From NCBI RefSeq assembly GCF_000418325.1, contig NC_021658.1, forward strand, positions 11,236,001-11,300,000: a DNA stretch of 64,000 nucleotides. Direction: 5' to 3'. This DNA comes from Sorangium cellulosum So0157-2. Lineage in GTDB: Bacteria > Myxococcota_A > Polyangia > Polyangiales > Polyangiaceae. The position numbers were made by a program, and so were the translations under genes. Shown here in pieces: positions 41,961 through 51,532 of this stretch. Positions within the stretch are counted from its first letter, which is position 1. Each line of letters opens with the position of its first letter. Below the pieces are notes generated by a model. That model was not told the origin of the DNA and ran no database searches. It saw only the letters and a list, made by a program, of their open reading frames with translations.

Positions 41961-43004
41961 CTACTGGATGCCAACGCGGTAGCTCCGCTTGCCCTGCGCC
42001 CTCATCGCGTACGCGATCCCCTCCTGGAGCGCGCCGGCCGTCACCATGGTGCCGAGGGAGACATCGAGCTTGACGAACGCGCTCGCCATCTCGGGGCGAA
42101 CCCCGGTGATCACGGCCTGGGCCCCGAGCAGCCTGAGCCCGTTGCCGACCCGGACGAGCATCTGCGCCGCGCTCGCGTCGAGCCCGCGCGCTCCGGTGAC
42201 GTCCAGGATGACGAACGTGGCGCGGCGCTCGCTGACCCCCTTGAGCGCCGTCTCCGTCGCGCGCTCGATCCTCATGACGTCCATGGTCCCGATGAGCGGC
42301 ATGATCACGATGCGATCCGTGATCGGGATGAGCGGCGTCGACAGCTCCAGGAGCCTCTCTTGCTGGGCCGCGATGACCTGCTCCTGCAGATCGGCCCTGA
42401 CGGCCTCTGCGCGCTCGCGCTCGGCGAGCTCGAGCTTCAGGCGATCGTTGGCCTGGCGCAGCTCCTCCGTGCGGCGCACGAGCTCCTGGGTGAGCTGCTC
42501 GCGCTCCATCTCGGCCGTCGCGCGCTCGCGGAGCGTCTCCTCCAGGCGCGCGTTCCTGTCGAGGAGAGCCCGCGTGACGCGCCGGAGCGAGAGCTGCGTC
42601 CGCACGCGCGCGATGAGCTCCCCGCCGTTGAACGGCTTGGTCACGTAGTCGACGGCGCCCGCCTCGAACCCCTCGACCATGGCGGTCGCCTCGTTGCGCG
42701 CGGTCATGAAGATGACCGGGATTGCCGCGGTCGCGGGGTTCGCCTTCAGACGCCTGCACGTCTCGAACCCGTCGAGGCGAGGCATCATGACGTCCAGGAG
42801 GACGAGATCCGGTTCGTCGCGCGAGACGACACGCAGCGCCATCTCACCGTCGGTCGCCACCGCAACGTCGATGTTGGCGTCGGTGAGCGCTTTGGATATC
42901 ACGCCGAGGTTGACGGGGTTGTCGTCCACAACGAGCACCAGGTCAGCTCTGTCCGCACGATCCATCGGTTTGGCCGATCGTCTAGTCCGGTTGTCGGTCT
43001 TCAC
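41961..43004 (-). CDS. Response regulator with a C-terminal STAS domain
   Basis: A 347-aa cytoplasmic protein. Residues 22-140 form a receiver (VVDDNP at 25-30, phospho-Asp71 in LLDVMMPRLDG, Lys near KPF). A long amphipathic coiled linker with REQLTQELVRRTEELRQAND leads to a STAS domain (LELSTPLIPITDRIVIMPLI, then VILDVTGARGLDASAAQMLV). STAS domains in RsbR-like proteins bind switch kinases and anti-sigma antagonists, so this may feed a partner-switching pathway. A second Met at residue 14 is a possible start. It is encoded just upstream of the hybrid kinase. Confidence 0.9.
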   Translation of the reverse strand: MKTDNRTRRSAKPMDRADRADLVLVVDDNPVNLGVISKALTDANIDVAVATDGEMALRVVSRDEPDLVLLDVMMPRLDGFETCRRLKANPATAAIPVIFMTARNEATAMVEGFEAGAVDYVTKPFNGGELIARVRTQLSLRRVTRALLDRNARLEETLRERATAEMEREQLTQELVRRTEELRQANDRLKLELAERERAEAVRADLQEQVIAAQQERLLELSTPLIPITDRIVIMPLIGTMDVMRIERATETALKGVSERRATFVILDVTGARGLDASAAQMLVRVGNGLRLLGAQAVITGVRPEMASAFVKLDVSLGTMVTAGALQEGIAYAMRAQGKRSYRVGIQ

Positions 43005-43154
43005 ACATAGACGGATCGTTCCCTCGGATCAACGAAAAAGCTGGCACGGGCCCGGGCGAGCCGATCGATCTTTGCGCGGGTCTCGTGCAGGACAGGGAAG
43101 CGCACCCGATGGCCGAGCTCGCCAAGCCGGCGCTCGGCGAGGCCGTCACCGACG

Positions 43155-43345
43155 CCGCTTTACGACGGCAAGACGTAACGGTTCATCGAGGCGCTCGACA
43201 TCTCGCCGGCGGACATCGAGCATGTGTACTGGCACACATCCGATCCCGACGTCCTGTTCTACGTTGACGGCAAGGACCTCATCCGTTATCACGTCCGCGC
43301 CGGGACGAAGGAGGTCGTGACGACGTTTGACTTCTGCTCGGGCGG
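43155..43345 (+). pseudogene. Beta-propeller-like gene remnant
   Basis: With one stop codon ignored near 43168, the plus strand reads FIEALDISPADIEHVYWHTS, then DPDVLFYVDGKDLIRYHV and TKEVVTTFDFCSGG, typical of one or two blades of a secreted propeller. The remainder is lost. It may be a fossil of a gene like that at 15024-15453. Confidence 0.4.
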
Positions 43346-43660
43346 CGCGAGCGTGGAGAAGGGCGTCACTACCGAGCTCCTCGCCCAGCGCATGCTCGAC
43401 ACCGGCTTACCTGCTGGCACCGGGCGGCTTATTTCCTGCGCGCCGCCACCCCTGCACGCTCATGCGGAGCAATCCCGCCAACACCCAGGGCGCTGCTTTC
43501 TGGAGAGTGTTCGAGCAGAGGGGGATATACGGTCGCCCACCCGGCGCCGTACCGTAACGCAGAAGGAGCAAAAGATGCGTTCTCGAGGATGGCCTGCCTG
43601 GGTCCGCGCCGCCGCCGCGTGGCACGGTCGACAAGAACAACCAACGACAAGGATGCAAGC

Positions 43661-44461
43661 ATGCGCAATCCAGGCGATGTGATCGGCACCTACGGCAAGA
43701 GCCGTTCGCTTCTTTTTACCGGATGGTTTCTGGCAGCGCTGTTCGCCGGTGCGGGCGCCCTGGTGCTGTCCCTGGTACCAGGGCCGGGCAGCACGGTGCG
43801 GTTCGATGGGGATGTGTCGATGCTGTATCGCGCTGGCTACGGGGCGATCGCTCTGGGCGTCGTGATCGCGCTGGGCACGTGGTGGGTCGTGGGCTCGCAG
43901 CCCGTGTTCGTGCTGCACCAGAACGCGATCCAGGCTCGGGAGCGCAAAGGCACCCGGACCGACTTCTACGCCGACATCGAGGATCTCTACACGTTCTACT
44001 TCGGCGGTATCGGCTACCGGGCGACACCACAGGCGCCGTGGGTCTTCATTGGAGCACGCACCTCGCGCTACGCCGAGCTGAGCCGGACATTGCGGATGCG
44101 CCATGTAGAGCAGCGCGGGGAGCGGCTCTACCGCGAGCTTCAGGCCGGTGGATCGGTCCGCTTCCGGGCTCTGCCCGACAGCGTGGCGTTGTCCAAAACC
44201 CTGTTCGCCTCCCGCAACATGGACCACCCGATGAAGATGATCGAGCTCACGCGCGGCCACCTCACGATCGAGGGGAAGACCATCGCGATCGAACGCATCG
44301 CCGACGTCGCATCCAACCTCTGGGTAGAGCGGTCGCAGATCCTGGATGTGGATGGCGGGGTGTTCCACACCATGCACTCGAACGCCGTGATGTCGTTCGA
44401 TGTGCTGGTGGCGCTGATCGCCCGCTTGCAGCGGGACGCCGCCTCTGCAGCCCGCGCCTGA
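43661..44461 (+). CDS. Membrane protein of unknown function (PH-like/DUF6585 type)
   Basis: The ATG at 43661 starts a 266-aa protein. Two hydrophobic segments lie near the N-terminus (SLLFTGWFLAALFAGAGALV and the following helix ending WWVVGSQP). The rest is soluble and strand-rich, with FVLHQNAIQARERKGTRTDF and YADIEDLYTFYFGG, which resembles bacterial PH-like or YcxB-type domains. Cell location is probably the inner membrane with a cytoplasmic domain. Function unknown. Confidence 0.65.
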   Translation: MRNPGDVIGTYGKSRSLLFTGWFLAALFAGAGALVLSLVPGPGSTVRFDGDVSMLYRAGYGAIALGVVIALGTWWVVGSQPVFVLHQNAIQARERKGTRTDFYADIEDLYTFYFGGIGYRATPQAPWVFIGARTSRYAELSRTLRMRHVEQRGERLYRELQAGGSVRFRALPDSVALSKTLFASRNMDHPMKMIELTRGHLTIEGKTIAIERIADVASNLWVERSQILDVDGGVFHTMHSNAVMSFDVLVALIARLQRDAASAARA

Positions 44462-44539
44462 GGGCGCGTAGGGGCGACGCACGCGCCGGAGGGGCCGGCG
44501 CGAGCGCGGTCGCTCGAGGGAGGACGCGCCGGGTCCGGT

Positions 44540-44646
44540 CACTCCTTGAACGGCGCCGCCAGGATGACGTCGTAGAGATTGGGGGCATGGATGCCCGGGA
44601 TCAGGCGCTCGGCGATGTCGGCCGTGAAGTTGTAGAAGGCACCACC
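44540..44646 (-). pseudogene. C-terminal fragment of an unknown gene
   Basis: A minus-strand frame ends FYNFTADIAERLIPGIHAPN then LYDVILAAPFKE, protein-like but without an upstream partner. It sits in the gap between the DUF gene and the glycosyltransferase. Confidence 0.35.
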
Positions 44647-44775
44647 ATCAGAAGGTCCGCCAGCTTCGGTCAACGACACACCCGATGTGCTGTTCACCAG
44701 GTCCGCCTGTGCCCTGTCGGGAAGAACGGGAATACAGAGGTGAGGAAACCCAGGGCGCCTCCCGGCGCCTCCCGC

Positions 44776-45831
44776 TCACCCCTCGCGCAGGATCCGGCGG
44801 TACGTCTCCAGATACGCCGCCGCCGCCATCGCCGCCGAGAAGCGCTCCTCGGCCGCGCGGCGGCACTCCGCCGGGTCGAGCCGGCCCGCCATCGCGATCG
44901 CCTCGGCCATCTCCGCGGCGTCGTCCACCAGGTACCCCGTCCGGCCGTGCTCCACGATCTCGGGCAGCGCGCCGGCGCCGCGGAGCGCGATCACCGGCGT
45001 GCCCGAGGCGAGCGCCTCCATGGCGACGAGCGAGCTGGTCTCCTGGACCAGGCTGGGCACCAAGAGACACCGGGCCGCCGCGAGCAGCCGGCGCTTCCGG
45101 ACCAGGCCGACCGGGCCCAGGAAGCGCCGCGCCGGCCCGGCGCCGCCCAGCATCGGCACAAGGACCTCCCGCAGATACCGCGTGTGCTCCTCGTAGCCGA
45201 ACGCCTGCCCGGCGATGAGCAGCGGCGACCCGGCCCGGACCGCGGCCTCGACGGCGACGTGGTACCCCTTCTCCGGGCAGATCCGGCCGAGCGCGAGCGC
45301 GAAGCCGCGCCGGTACCGCCGCGGCCGATAATGCTCCAGCCGAACGCCGTTCGGGACCTCGGGCAGGAGCCGCGCCCCCGGCGGGCAGGCGCGCCGCTGC
45401 GTCGCGGAGACGCAATGGAGGAACGTCCTCGGGCGCTCGAGCCGGAACACCGCCGGCGAATAGAAGCTCGGCGGGAGATGCAGCGTCGCGAGCGCGGGCA
45501 CGCCGGGCTCGGGCAGGTAGCGATCGAAATCGACGCCGTGCAGGTGGACGAGATCGACCGGATACCGCTCCAGCGCCCGCGCGATGGCGCTCCGGTGGTG
45601 GCGCCACGCCTGCTGCTTGGCGGCCTCGTCGAGGACCGCGCCCGGCGGCGGCGCCGGCGTGGCGACCAGCGTCCCCGCGCACGCGGAGCCCTCCGGCGCG
45701 ACGACGATCGACTGGTGGCCGCCGCGCGAGAGCGCCTCGTCGAGCATCGAGAGCACCTGCTCGGCGCCGCCCACGGCGTCCGGACCCACGGGCGCGAGCG
45801 GATAGCCGACGTGCAGGACCGTCAGAGGCAT
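44776..45831 (-). CDS. GT4-type glycosyltransferase
   Basis: A 351-aa protein with the GT-B fold: the N-terminal HVGYPLAPVGPDAVGGAEQV loop of family-4 enzymes, the LVHLHGVDFDR acceptor region, ALGRICPEKGYHVAVEAAVR at the donor-domain start, and the sugar-nucleotide motif PSLVQETSSLVAMEALASGT with Glu pairs. It moves a sugar from an activated donor to a glycan or lipid acceptor. Its ATG overlaps the PIG-L gene's end by about 10 bp, so the two are coupled. Confidence 0.88.
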   Translation of the reverse strand: MPLTVLHVGYPLAPVGPDAVGGAEQVLSMLDEALSRGGHQSIVVAPEGSACAGTLVATPAPPPGAVLDEAAKQQAWRHHRSAIARALERYPVDLVHLHGVDFDRYLPEPGVPALATLHLPPSFYSPAVFRLERPRTFLHCVSATQRRACPPGARLLPEVPNGVRLEHYRPRRYRRGFALALGRICPEKGYHVAVEAAVRAGSPLLIAGQAFGYEEHTRYLREVLVPMLGGAGPARRFLGPVGLVRKRRLLAAARCLLVPSLVQETSSLVAMEALASGTPVIALRGAGALPEIVEHGRTGYLVDDAAEMAEAIAMAGRLDPAECRRAAEERFSAAMAAAAYLETYRRILREG

Positions 45832-46688
45832 CGCTCGCGATCGAGGCCGAGCAGCGTCAGCGTCTTGATGGCGAGCTTCCGCCAGCGCGCGCCGTCGATG
45901 GGGAAGCCGAGGCGCTCGTAGTGGAGCCCCCCGTCGTGCGGGGGCATCCGGAAGTCGTAGGCGGGCGCCGGCCGGAAGCGCTCGACCTCGGCGCCGAACG
46001 GGGCGAGCGTCTCCTTCTGGCTGGCGAAGCAGGCCAGCATGGCGCGCTTCTTCGACGCCTCCTCGCCCGAGAGCCGGAGGGCGATCTCGGGGACGCTCGG
46101 CTGCGCGATGAACTCGCCGGTGACGAGGTGACCCCGCGCGGCGTGGTACGAGGCCGCCTCGAAGATCAGCGGCGAGGTGACGCCGTTCCAGAGGGCGAGC
46201 ACCGCGGCCGCATGGACGGCGAGCGCCGCCGCGTCGTGATCGGGGTGGCCGCCCTCGTAGGGGTGGGTGATCACCACCTCGGGCCGCGTCCGGGCGAACA
46301 GCTCGAGGAGCTTCCGGGCGAGGCTCGGGGCCTCCTCGATGGCCTCCTGGTCCACCGCGCCGAGGCACCTGAGCCGCGACGCCGGCACGTTGCCCAGGGC
46401 GAGCGCGCGGGTCACCTCGCCGCGCCGGAGGGCGATGTAGCGCTCGCGCCCGATGTCGGCGAGCTCTGCCGGCATGAACCGGCTGTCCCGGGGCGCCCCG
46501 TCGGTCACGTGCACCACCTCGATCGGCTGGAGCCGGCCGATGCGGGCGCCGAGCCCGAGGGTCTCGTCGTCCGGATGGGCGACCACGACGAGGCAGCGCG
46601 GCGGCCGGCCCGACGAGAGCCACGAGAACGGCGGCCACGCGAGGTCGGGCGGGGTGCGGCCCTGGCGGCGGAGCGAGGCGAGGTTCAC
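45822..46688 (-). CDS. PIG-L family deacetylase (LmbE-like)
   Basis: The GTG at 46688, preceded by GGGAGG, starts a 288-aa protein. The LmbE-like zinc motif VVVAHPDDETLGLGARIGRL sits near residues 32-51, with HPYEGGHPDHDAAALAV later. PIG-L enzymes remove N-acetyl groups from GlcNAc-linked substrates such as GlcNAc-inositol or N-acetylglucosaminyl glycolipids. It is coupled to the downstream glycosyltransferase, which would add to the deacetylated product. Confidence 0.85.
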   Translation of the reverse strand: MNLASLRRQGRTPPDLAWPPFSWLSSGRPPRCLVVVAHPDDETLGLGARIGRLQPIEVVHVTDGAPRDSRFMPAELADIGRERYIALRRGEVTRALALGNVPASRLRCLGAVDQEAIEEAPSLARKLLELFARTRPEVVITHPYEGGHPDHDAAALAVHAAAVLALWNGVTSPLIFEAASYHAARGHLVTGEFIAQPSVPEIALRLSGEEASKKRAMLACFASQKETLAPFGAEVERFRPAPAYDFRMPPHDGGLHYERLGFPIDGARWRKLAIKTLTLLGLDRERCL

Positions 46689-46994
46689 GGCAGCGCCTCC
46701 CGCCGCTCCACGCACCCGCCGCGCCCACCGGAGCCCCCCGGGGCGCCGCCGTGCGCGTCGGGTCTCTCTCGCTTCGGGCTGCTCGTGACGTGCGACATGA
46801 GCCACCTGCCGTGCGCGACGTCCGGTCGTCCCGGCGCCGGAGGCGCGCGCGATCTCCACCCTACCAAACGGCTACGCGGCGCGCCAGATGGCGCGTCATT
46901 CACGGACAGCTGAACAGGCGCGCCTCGACGGCGCGTTCAGGACAGCCCGCATCCGCGCAGAGAGACGTCGCCCCGACCGCCGGACAGCCGCCGC
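46689..46994. other. Intergenic gap within the glycan cluster
   Basis: No gene is supported. It separates the glycoside-hydrolase-like gene from the PIG-L/GT pair and may hold their promoter. Confidence 0.5.
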
Positions 46995-47882
46995 TTACCC
47001 CACATAACGCCGCGTCATGCGGGCGCAGAACTCCGCGAACTCCTCGAGCCGCTGCGGGGGGCTCGTGTGGTGCGGCCGGACCCCGGCGTGCTCCGGGGTG
47101 AAGCAGTAGGTCAGCGTCACATCGAACGCCTCGATCGCCCGCATCTGCCGGTCGAACCAGGCCTCCGCGCCAGGGCGGAAGCTGTCGGCCCAGCTCAGGC
47201 CGGTGCGGAGATGGCGCACCCCGAGCTTCTTCAACCACGCCACCGCGTCGTCCAGCCGGTGGTCCTCGAAGTGGAACCACTGGCACACGCCGAAGTCGGG
47301 CGTGCACTCCGGGAAGAGCCGCAGCGCGCGCTTGGGCGTCCCGTCCTCGCGGAGCAGGCCCATGTAGAAATGGCGGTAGTACGACGAGCCCTCGGCCTCG
47401 CGGTGCCGCGTCGTCGCAGGCCACGCGCGCGGCAGGTCGTAGAGGCTGTACCAGTGGACCCGATCGACCTTGCCGCGGAGCAGCTCGGCGCTCCGCTTCA
47501 GGCCGAACTCCTGCACCTCCTCGGCGCCGAACGTGGAGACGCCGATCTCGGTGATCCAGAGCGGCTTGTCGGTCACCGCGCGGATCTCCTCGAGCTTGCT
47601 CGGCCACTCGTGGATCTGCCAGTGGTTCCAGTCGAGCGGAAAGCCGTGCACCGCGACGACGTCGACGCGATCGAGCACGCCCTGTCGGCCCATGTTGGCG
47701 ATGAACGCAGGATCGATCGGCGAGATGCCGCCCAGCACGCGCGGCAGCTCGGGGCGCTCGCTCCGGATCGCGTCCGCGGCGAGCTTCACCAGCGCGCCGT
47801 ACGTCGTCCACTCGGGATCGATCTCGAAATCCCAGTGCGACTTGTTGTTGGGCTCGTTCCAGAGCATCACCGCTTCGATCAT
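46995..47882 (-). CDS. Glycoside-hydrolase-like (GH39-type) protein
   Basis: A 295-aa protein starting MIEAVMLWNEPNNKSHWDFE, where WNEPN carries the typical acid/base Glu of clan GH-A enzymes. TDKPLWITEIGVSTFG is a good candidate for the nucleophile Glu strand. A C-terminal second part (DFGVCQWFHFEDHRLDDAVA) is helical. It could act on a glycan made by the neighbours, or have become a binding protein. Its ATG overlaps the methyltransferase stop by 4 bp. Confidence 0.8.
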   Translation of the reverse strand: MIEAVMLWNEPNNKSHWDFEIDPEWTTYGALVKLAADAIRSERPELPRVLGGISPIDPAFIANMGRQGVLDRVDVVAVHGFPLDWNHWQIHEWPSKLEEIRAVTDKPLWITEIGVSTFGAEEVQEFGLKRSAELLRGKVDRVHWYSLYDLPRAWPATTRHREAEGSSYYRHFYMGLLREDGTPKRALRLFPECTPDFGVCQWFHFEDHRLDDAVAWLKKLGVRHLRTGLSWADSFRPGAEAWFDRQMRAIEAFDVTLTYCFTPEHAGVRPHHTSPPQRLEEFAEFCARMTRRYVG

Positions 47883-48727
47883 GCCTGCTCTCCGTTCACG
47901 CCGGCGTTCATGCCGGCTCGCCTGGCCGGGTAGACCGCGCCGGGCACGCCGTGCGCCCGCTCGCGGCGGCGGCAGATGTAGACCTCGGGCTCGGGGTGGT
48001 TCGCGATCTCGAAGCCGGCGCTCCGCAGCATCGCCTCAGCGCACGCCCGGTTGGGCACCCACCAGTTGGTCGGGTCCTGCGAATAGCTGTGCTCCACGAA
48101 GTGGAGCCGAGGATAGCCCGCCTCGTCGAAGATCCGCTTCTCCGAGAACGGGTAGTCCCCCTCCAGCGGCGTCACCTCGGCGCTCCCGCGCTGCATGCTC
48201 TGGAAGACCAGCGTGTGCCCGACCACGTGCTCGTGCAGCAGATCCAGCGCGAGCAGCGGGTGGCGGAGGTGGTACAGGACGCCCATGAAGAGCACGAGAT
48301 CGAAGCGCTCTCCGAGGCTCCCGACGTCGTACACGGAGAGGTTCCGGAACTCGATGTCCGCGCCGGAGACCTCCGCGGCGAAGCGCGCCTGCGCCAGGTA
48401 ATCGTCGTCGCTGTCGATCCCGAGCACCCGCGCCGCGCCGCGCCGCTTCATCTCGAGCGCGTAGAAGCCCGCGTTGCAGCCGATGTCGAGGACCGTCTTG
48501 CCCGTGAGATCCTCCGGGATCGCGTGGGCGAAGCCCTTCCACTTGAACGCGGGGTAATCGCCGAGGAAATGATCCGGCGCCGTCTTCACCCCGCCGAGAT
48601 CGATGTTGTGGAACCACTGCCCGAGCCCGCGCACGCGCTCCTGGATCTGCTCCCGGGTCAGCTTCGTCGCGTCATCCACGTTCCGCACGTTCGGCACGCT
48701 CCTCACGCTCTCCACGCTCCGCTCCAT
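47879..48727 (-). CDS. CmoB-like SAM-dependent methyltransferase
   Basis: A 282-aa protein. The N-terminal helical region has LGQWFHNIDLGGVKTAPDHF, then the Rossmann motif KTVLDIGCNAGFYALEMKRR near residue 80 and LFMGVLYHLRHPLLALDLLH. The layout is like the CmoB-related proteins seen in polysaccharide gene clusters. It probably methylates a sugar or a precursor. The start ATG at 48727 is 12 bp from the nucleotidyltransferase stop and it overlaps the GH gene. Confidence 0.85.
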   Translation of the reverse strand: MERSVESVRSVPNVRNVDDATKLTREQIQERVRGLGQWFHNIDLGGVKTAPDHFLGDYPAFKWKGFAHAIPEDLTGKTVLDIGCNAGFYALEMKRRGAARVLGIDSDDDYLAQARFAAEVSGADIEFRNLSVYDVGSLGERFDLVLFMGVLYHLRHPLLALDLLHEHVVGHTLVFQSMQRGSAEVTPLEGDYPFSEKRIFDEAGYPRLHFVEHSYSQDPTNWWVPNRACAEAMLRSAGFEIANHPEPEVYICRRRERAHGVPGAVYPARRAGMNAGVNGEQA

Positions 48728-48738
48728 GGCTCCTCCGT

Positions 48739-49467
48739 TCACACGGCCGCGCCGCTGAGGAGCTGGATGGCCTCGCGGTAGCCATGCAGCGTCCCCACGT
48801 CGACATACGCCTCGCCAGCCCGCACCGCGCGCGCGCTGCCGCCGCGCGCGAGGTACTCGTTCACCAGCGTCCCGATGTACGGGTCCGTCTGCCCGCGCTC
48901 GCACCAGAGATCGTGGAGCTCGCGCATCACCGCCCCCGTGAGCTTGAAGGCGCCCCAGACCCACTGAGAGCGCGCGTCCCGCTGCTTGACCTGGATCTCG
49001 AGCACCCTGCCCTTCTCGTCGGTGACGACCGCGTCGAAGAACTCCGGGTGATCGACCGGAAAGAGCAGGAACGAGAGGCCCCCGCCGTCGAGCGCGCGGA
49101 GCCCGTGCTCCGGGAACCACACCGTGTCGGGGAGCCCCACGAGGACCTCCTCCTCCGGCTGGAGCCAGGGGAGCGCCCGGAAGATGGCGTCGCAGAGCCC
49201 CGCGGCGACCGGCTGCACCACATAACAGATGTGCGCCGGGCCGACGCTCGCGCCGTAATACTCGACGATATCCGACTTGCCAGGCGAGATCACCATGCAG
49301 ATCCGCGTCGCGCCGGCGAGGATCATCCGGTCGATGAGGTACTCGCTGACCGCGCGCGGCCGCTCGACGTCGCCGTCCCGGCGCGTCCCCACCGGGAGCA
49401 GCTCCTTCGAGAACGCGAGCGGCTGGATCCTGCTCCCCAGGCCCGCCGCCGGAATCACTCCCCACAT
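48739..49467 (-). CDS. Sugar nucleotidyltransferase (RmlA/GalU-like)
   Basis: A 242-aa protein with the nucleotidyltransferase signature IPAAGLGSRIQPLAFSKELL, VGLPDTVWFPEHG and a C-terminal Asp-containing YVDVGTLHGYREAI. It would activate a sugar-1-phosphate with a nucleotide, supplying donors for the nearby glycosyltransferases. It is 16 bp from the CgeB-like gene upstream. Confidence 0.88.
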   Translation of the reverse strand: MWGVIPAAGLGSRIQPLAFSKELLPVGTRRDGDVERPRAVSEYLIDRMILAGATRICMVISPGKSDIVEYYGASVGPAHICYVVQPVAAGLCDAIFRALPWLQPEEEVLVGLPDTVWFPEHGLRALDGGGLSFLLFPVDHPEFFDAVVTDEKGRVLEIQVKQRDARSQWVWGAFKLTGAVMRELHDLWCERGQTDPYIGTLVNEYLARGGSARAVRAGEAYVDVGTLHGYREAIQLLSGAAV

Positions 49468-49483
49468 CGCCCTTTGCCTCCTT

Positions 49484-50554
49484 TCATCGCGCCGAGACCG
49501 ACTCGAGGATCGCCACGAGCTCCGCCGCGCGCCGCGCCGCGGTGTGCTCCGCGAGCACCCGCTCGCGCGCCGCGCGGGCGACGGCCGCGACCTCGGCCGC
49601 CGAGAGCGAGAGCGCCGCGACGGCCTCGTCCGCCGTCCTCGCCACGAGGATCTCCTCCCCCGGCGTGAAGAACCGGTCGAGCCCCTCCCAGCTGTCGCTC
49701 AGGATCGGCGTCCCGCACGCGGCCGCCTCGAAGAGCCGCCCGGAAGGACAGTACCCCATCGCCGCCATCGCCCCGCGGGTGATGTTGAGCGTCATCGGCG
49801 AGGAGCAGTAGAACGCCGGGTGATCCGGCGGCGCCACGTGGCGCATGTAATAGATGTTCTCCGCCCACGGGAAATCCTCGGGATAGAGCGAGCCGCCGAT
49901 GACGAACCGCCTGTGCGGCAGCCGCTTCGCCGGCTCCAGGAACAGGGCCGACAGCGCCTCCTGCCGGTCGGCGGCGTACGTGCCGAGGTACGAGAGGTCC
50001 CCCCGGAGCTCCTCCCGCGGCGCGACCGGGCGGTGCACCTCGGGGTCGGCGCTGCCGTAGAGCGGGAACACCCGCCGGGCGCCGAGCTTCGCGTGGAGCG
50101 CGTCGAGCGCCGCGCCGCCCGTGTAGCTGAGCACGCAGTCGAAATCGACGAGGCCCCGCGGGCCGATGTAGCCGACCGGCTGGCCGGCGTTCAGCCGATC
50201 CAGCGTCACCGGCGTGTCGAGGTCGTAGAAGACCTTGAGGCCGCGCGACTCGAGGACCACCTCGGTCGCGGGGCCGGCGTCGGGGCAATACGAGGTCACC
50301 ATCGCCGCGTCGGCCTCCCGGACGGCGCGCCGGGCCTCGGGGAGGAGGTCGTCGAACGCGCCGTAGAGCCGGAGCTCGTTGCCGTGCGCGAGCGAGCACA
50401 GATCCCGGTGCGAGGCGTAATAGGGCACGTCGCGCTCGAAGAAGGTGACGCGGTGCCCGGCCCGCCCGAGGGCGTTGATCACGCCGCGCCACAGCGTGGC
50501 GTGGCCGTTGCCCCAGGACGAGCTGATCGTCAGACCGAAGATGACGAGCCTCAT
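49484..50554 (-). CDS. CgeB-like glycosyltransferase
   Basis: A 356-aa protein: an N-terminal Rossmann-like segment with SSSWGNGHATLWRGVINALG, then FFERDVPYYASHRDLCSL, a central region with SYLGTYAADRQEALSALFLE, and a donor domain with GYCPSGRLFEAAACGTPILS. This is the CgeB/DUF3880-type layout, which glycosylates spore or surface components. Downstream genes on the same strand give it activated sugar and a methyltransferase. Confidence 0.8.
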   Translation of the reverse strand: MRLVIFGLTISSSWGNGHATLWRGVINALGRAGHRVTFFERDVPYYASHRDLCSLAHGNELRLYGAFDDLLPEARRAVREADAAMVTSYCPDAGPATEVVLESRGLKVFYDLDTPVTLDRLNAGQPVGYIGPRGLVDFDCVLSYTGGAALDALHAKLGARRVFPLYGSADPEVHRPVAPREELRGDLSYLGTYAADRQEALSALFLEPAKRLPHRRFVIGGSLYPEDFPWAENIYYMRHVAPPDHPAFYCSSPMTLNITRGAMAAMGYCPSGRLFEAAACGTPILSDSWEGLDRFFTPGEEILVARTADEAVAALSLSAAEVAAVARAARERVLAEHTAARRAAELVAILESVSAR

Positions 50555-50572
50555 CGCGAACCGGACCTCCCT

Positions 50573-51532
50573 CTAGGCCTGCGTCTCCGCCGGGGCCGGC
50601 GCCGATGCGCGCCTCGGCTCTCCGAGGATCATCGCCTCCACCTCGGGGCGGCAGCGGACGCGCGGCACGAGCGCCCTCGCCTCCGGCCGGAGGCGGCGGA
50701 GCGTGTACGCCACCTTGACGCGGGTGTGCTCGGGCCCGTAGTAATCGAGGAACCCGGCGCTGTTCAGCGAGAAGAACGAGAGCGCGTCGGCGTCGTTGAG
50801 CAGCGCGAGCTCGGCGTCGTCCCCCGGCCGCTCGTGCGACGCCACGAGCGCGCCGACCCGATCGAGGACCTCGGGCGGGAGCCCGACCCCGGCGAGCGCG
50901 GCGCCCGCCAGGGCCGCCCCGCGCCGCGCGTGCTCGTCCTTGAAGGCCTGGTAGTCCGCGGCGCGGTGCTCGATCCGGACGTTCGCCTCGGAGACGAGCC
51001 GCTCCACGTCGTGGAACAACGCCGCCGCCTGCGCGGCGACGGACGCGCGCGGATCGAGCCGGAGCATCCATTGCCAGACGTCGATCGCATGATCGTAGTC
51101 GGCCCGGACGAGCGGCCTGTCGAGCTCGTAAAGCTCCCGGTGCCGCCCGAGGACGCGGGCGAAGACCGCGGTCGCGGAGGCGACATTCCTCCTCCGGAGG
51201 AAGCGCTGGCAGCGGGTGAGGACCTCGTAGGCGGTGCGCGCCGCGCCCTCGCGCTCGAGCCCCTGGAGCCGGAGGTCGAAGAGGCCGCGGGCGTCGAGCG
51301 CGTGCAGGTGCGTGTCGAGCGCCCACAGATCGAGCTGCGAGGCGCGCCACGCGCGGGCGTCGACGGCGGCGTGCGGCGCGTTCCCGGGCGGACAGGGCGC
51401 GTCGATCTCCACGCCGGGAAACTCCCGGGAGAGCGCCGCCTTCTCGGCAGGGGAGAGCAGCGGTGTCCCGCGGGCCGATGGTTCATCGCTGCTCGAAGAG
51501 GAGCCGGCAATGAGGATCAGGCGCTTGAGCAT
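50573..51532 (-). CDS. HD-domain protein, DUF4202-like
   Basis: A 319-aa protein. The metal-binding residues of an HD fold are visible: His148 in RADYDHAIDV, His174-Asp175 in ALFHDVERL, His201 in KDEHARRGA, His233 in ASHERPGDD and Asp247 in LLNDADALSFF. Such proteins hydrolyse phosphoesters or nucleotides. The first 60 residues are low complexity and could include a false start. It is adjacent to the CgeB-like gene (19-bp gap), suggesting a joint role in the glycan pathway, for example nucleotide-sugar turnover; this is inference. Confidence 0.7.
   Translation of the reverse strand: MLKRLILIAGSSSSSDEPSARGTPLLSPAEKAALSREFPGVEIDAPCPPGNAPHAAVDARAWRASQLDLWALDTHLHALDARGLFDLRLQGLEREGAARTAYEVLTRCQRFLRRRNVASATAVFARVLGRHRELYELDRPLVRADYDHAIDVWQWMLRLDPRASVAAQAAALFHDVERLVSEANVRIEHRAADYQAFKDEHARRGAALAGAALAGVGLPPEVLDRVGALVASHERPGDDAELALLNDADALSFFSLNSAGFLDYYGPEHTRVKVAYTLRRLRPEARALVPRVRCRPEVEAMILGEPRRASAPAPAETQA

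Noticed and set aside
44776-46728. A 650-residue fusion of PIG-L and glycosyltransferase
   Set aside because: Its first 350 residues are the wrong frame for PIG-L. Separate starts at 46688 and 45831 give two full proteins.
47879-49465. A 528-residue frame joining methyltransferase and nucleotidyltransferase
   Set aside because: The N-terminal part is out of frame with the nucleotidyltransferase; a good ATG at 48727 begins the methyltransferase.
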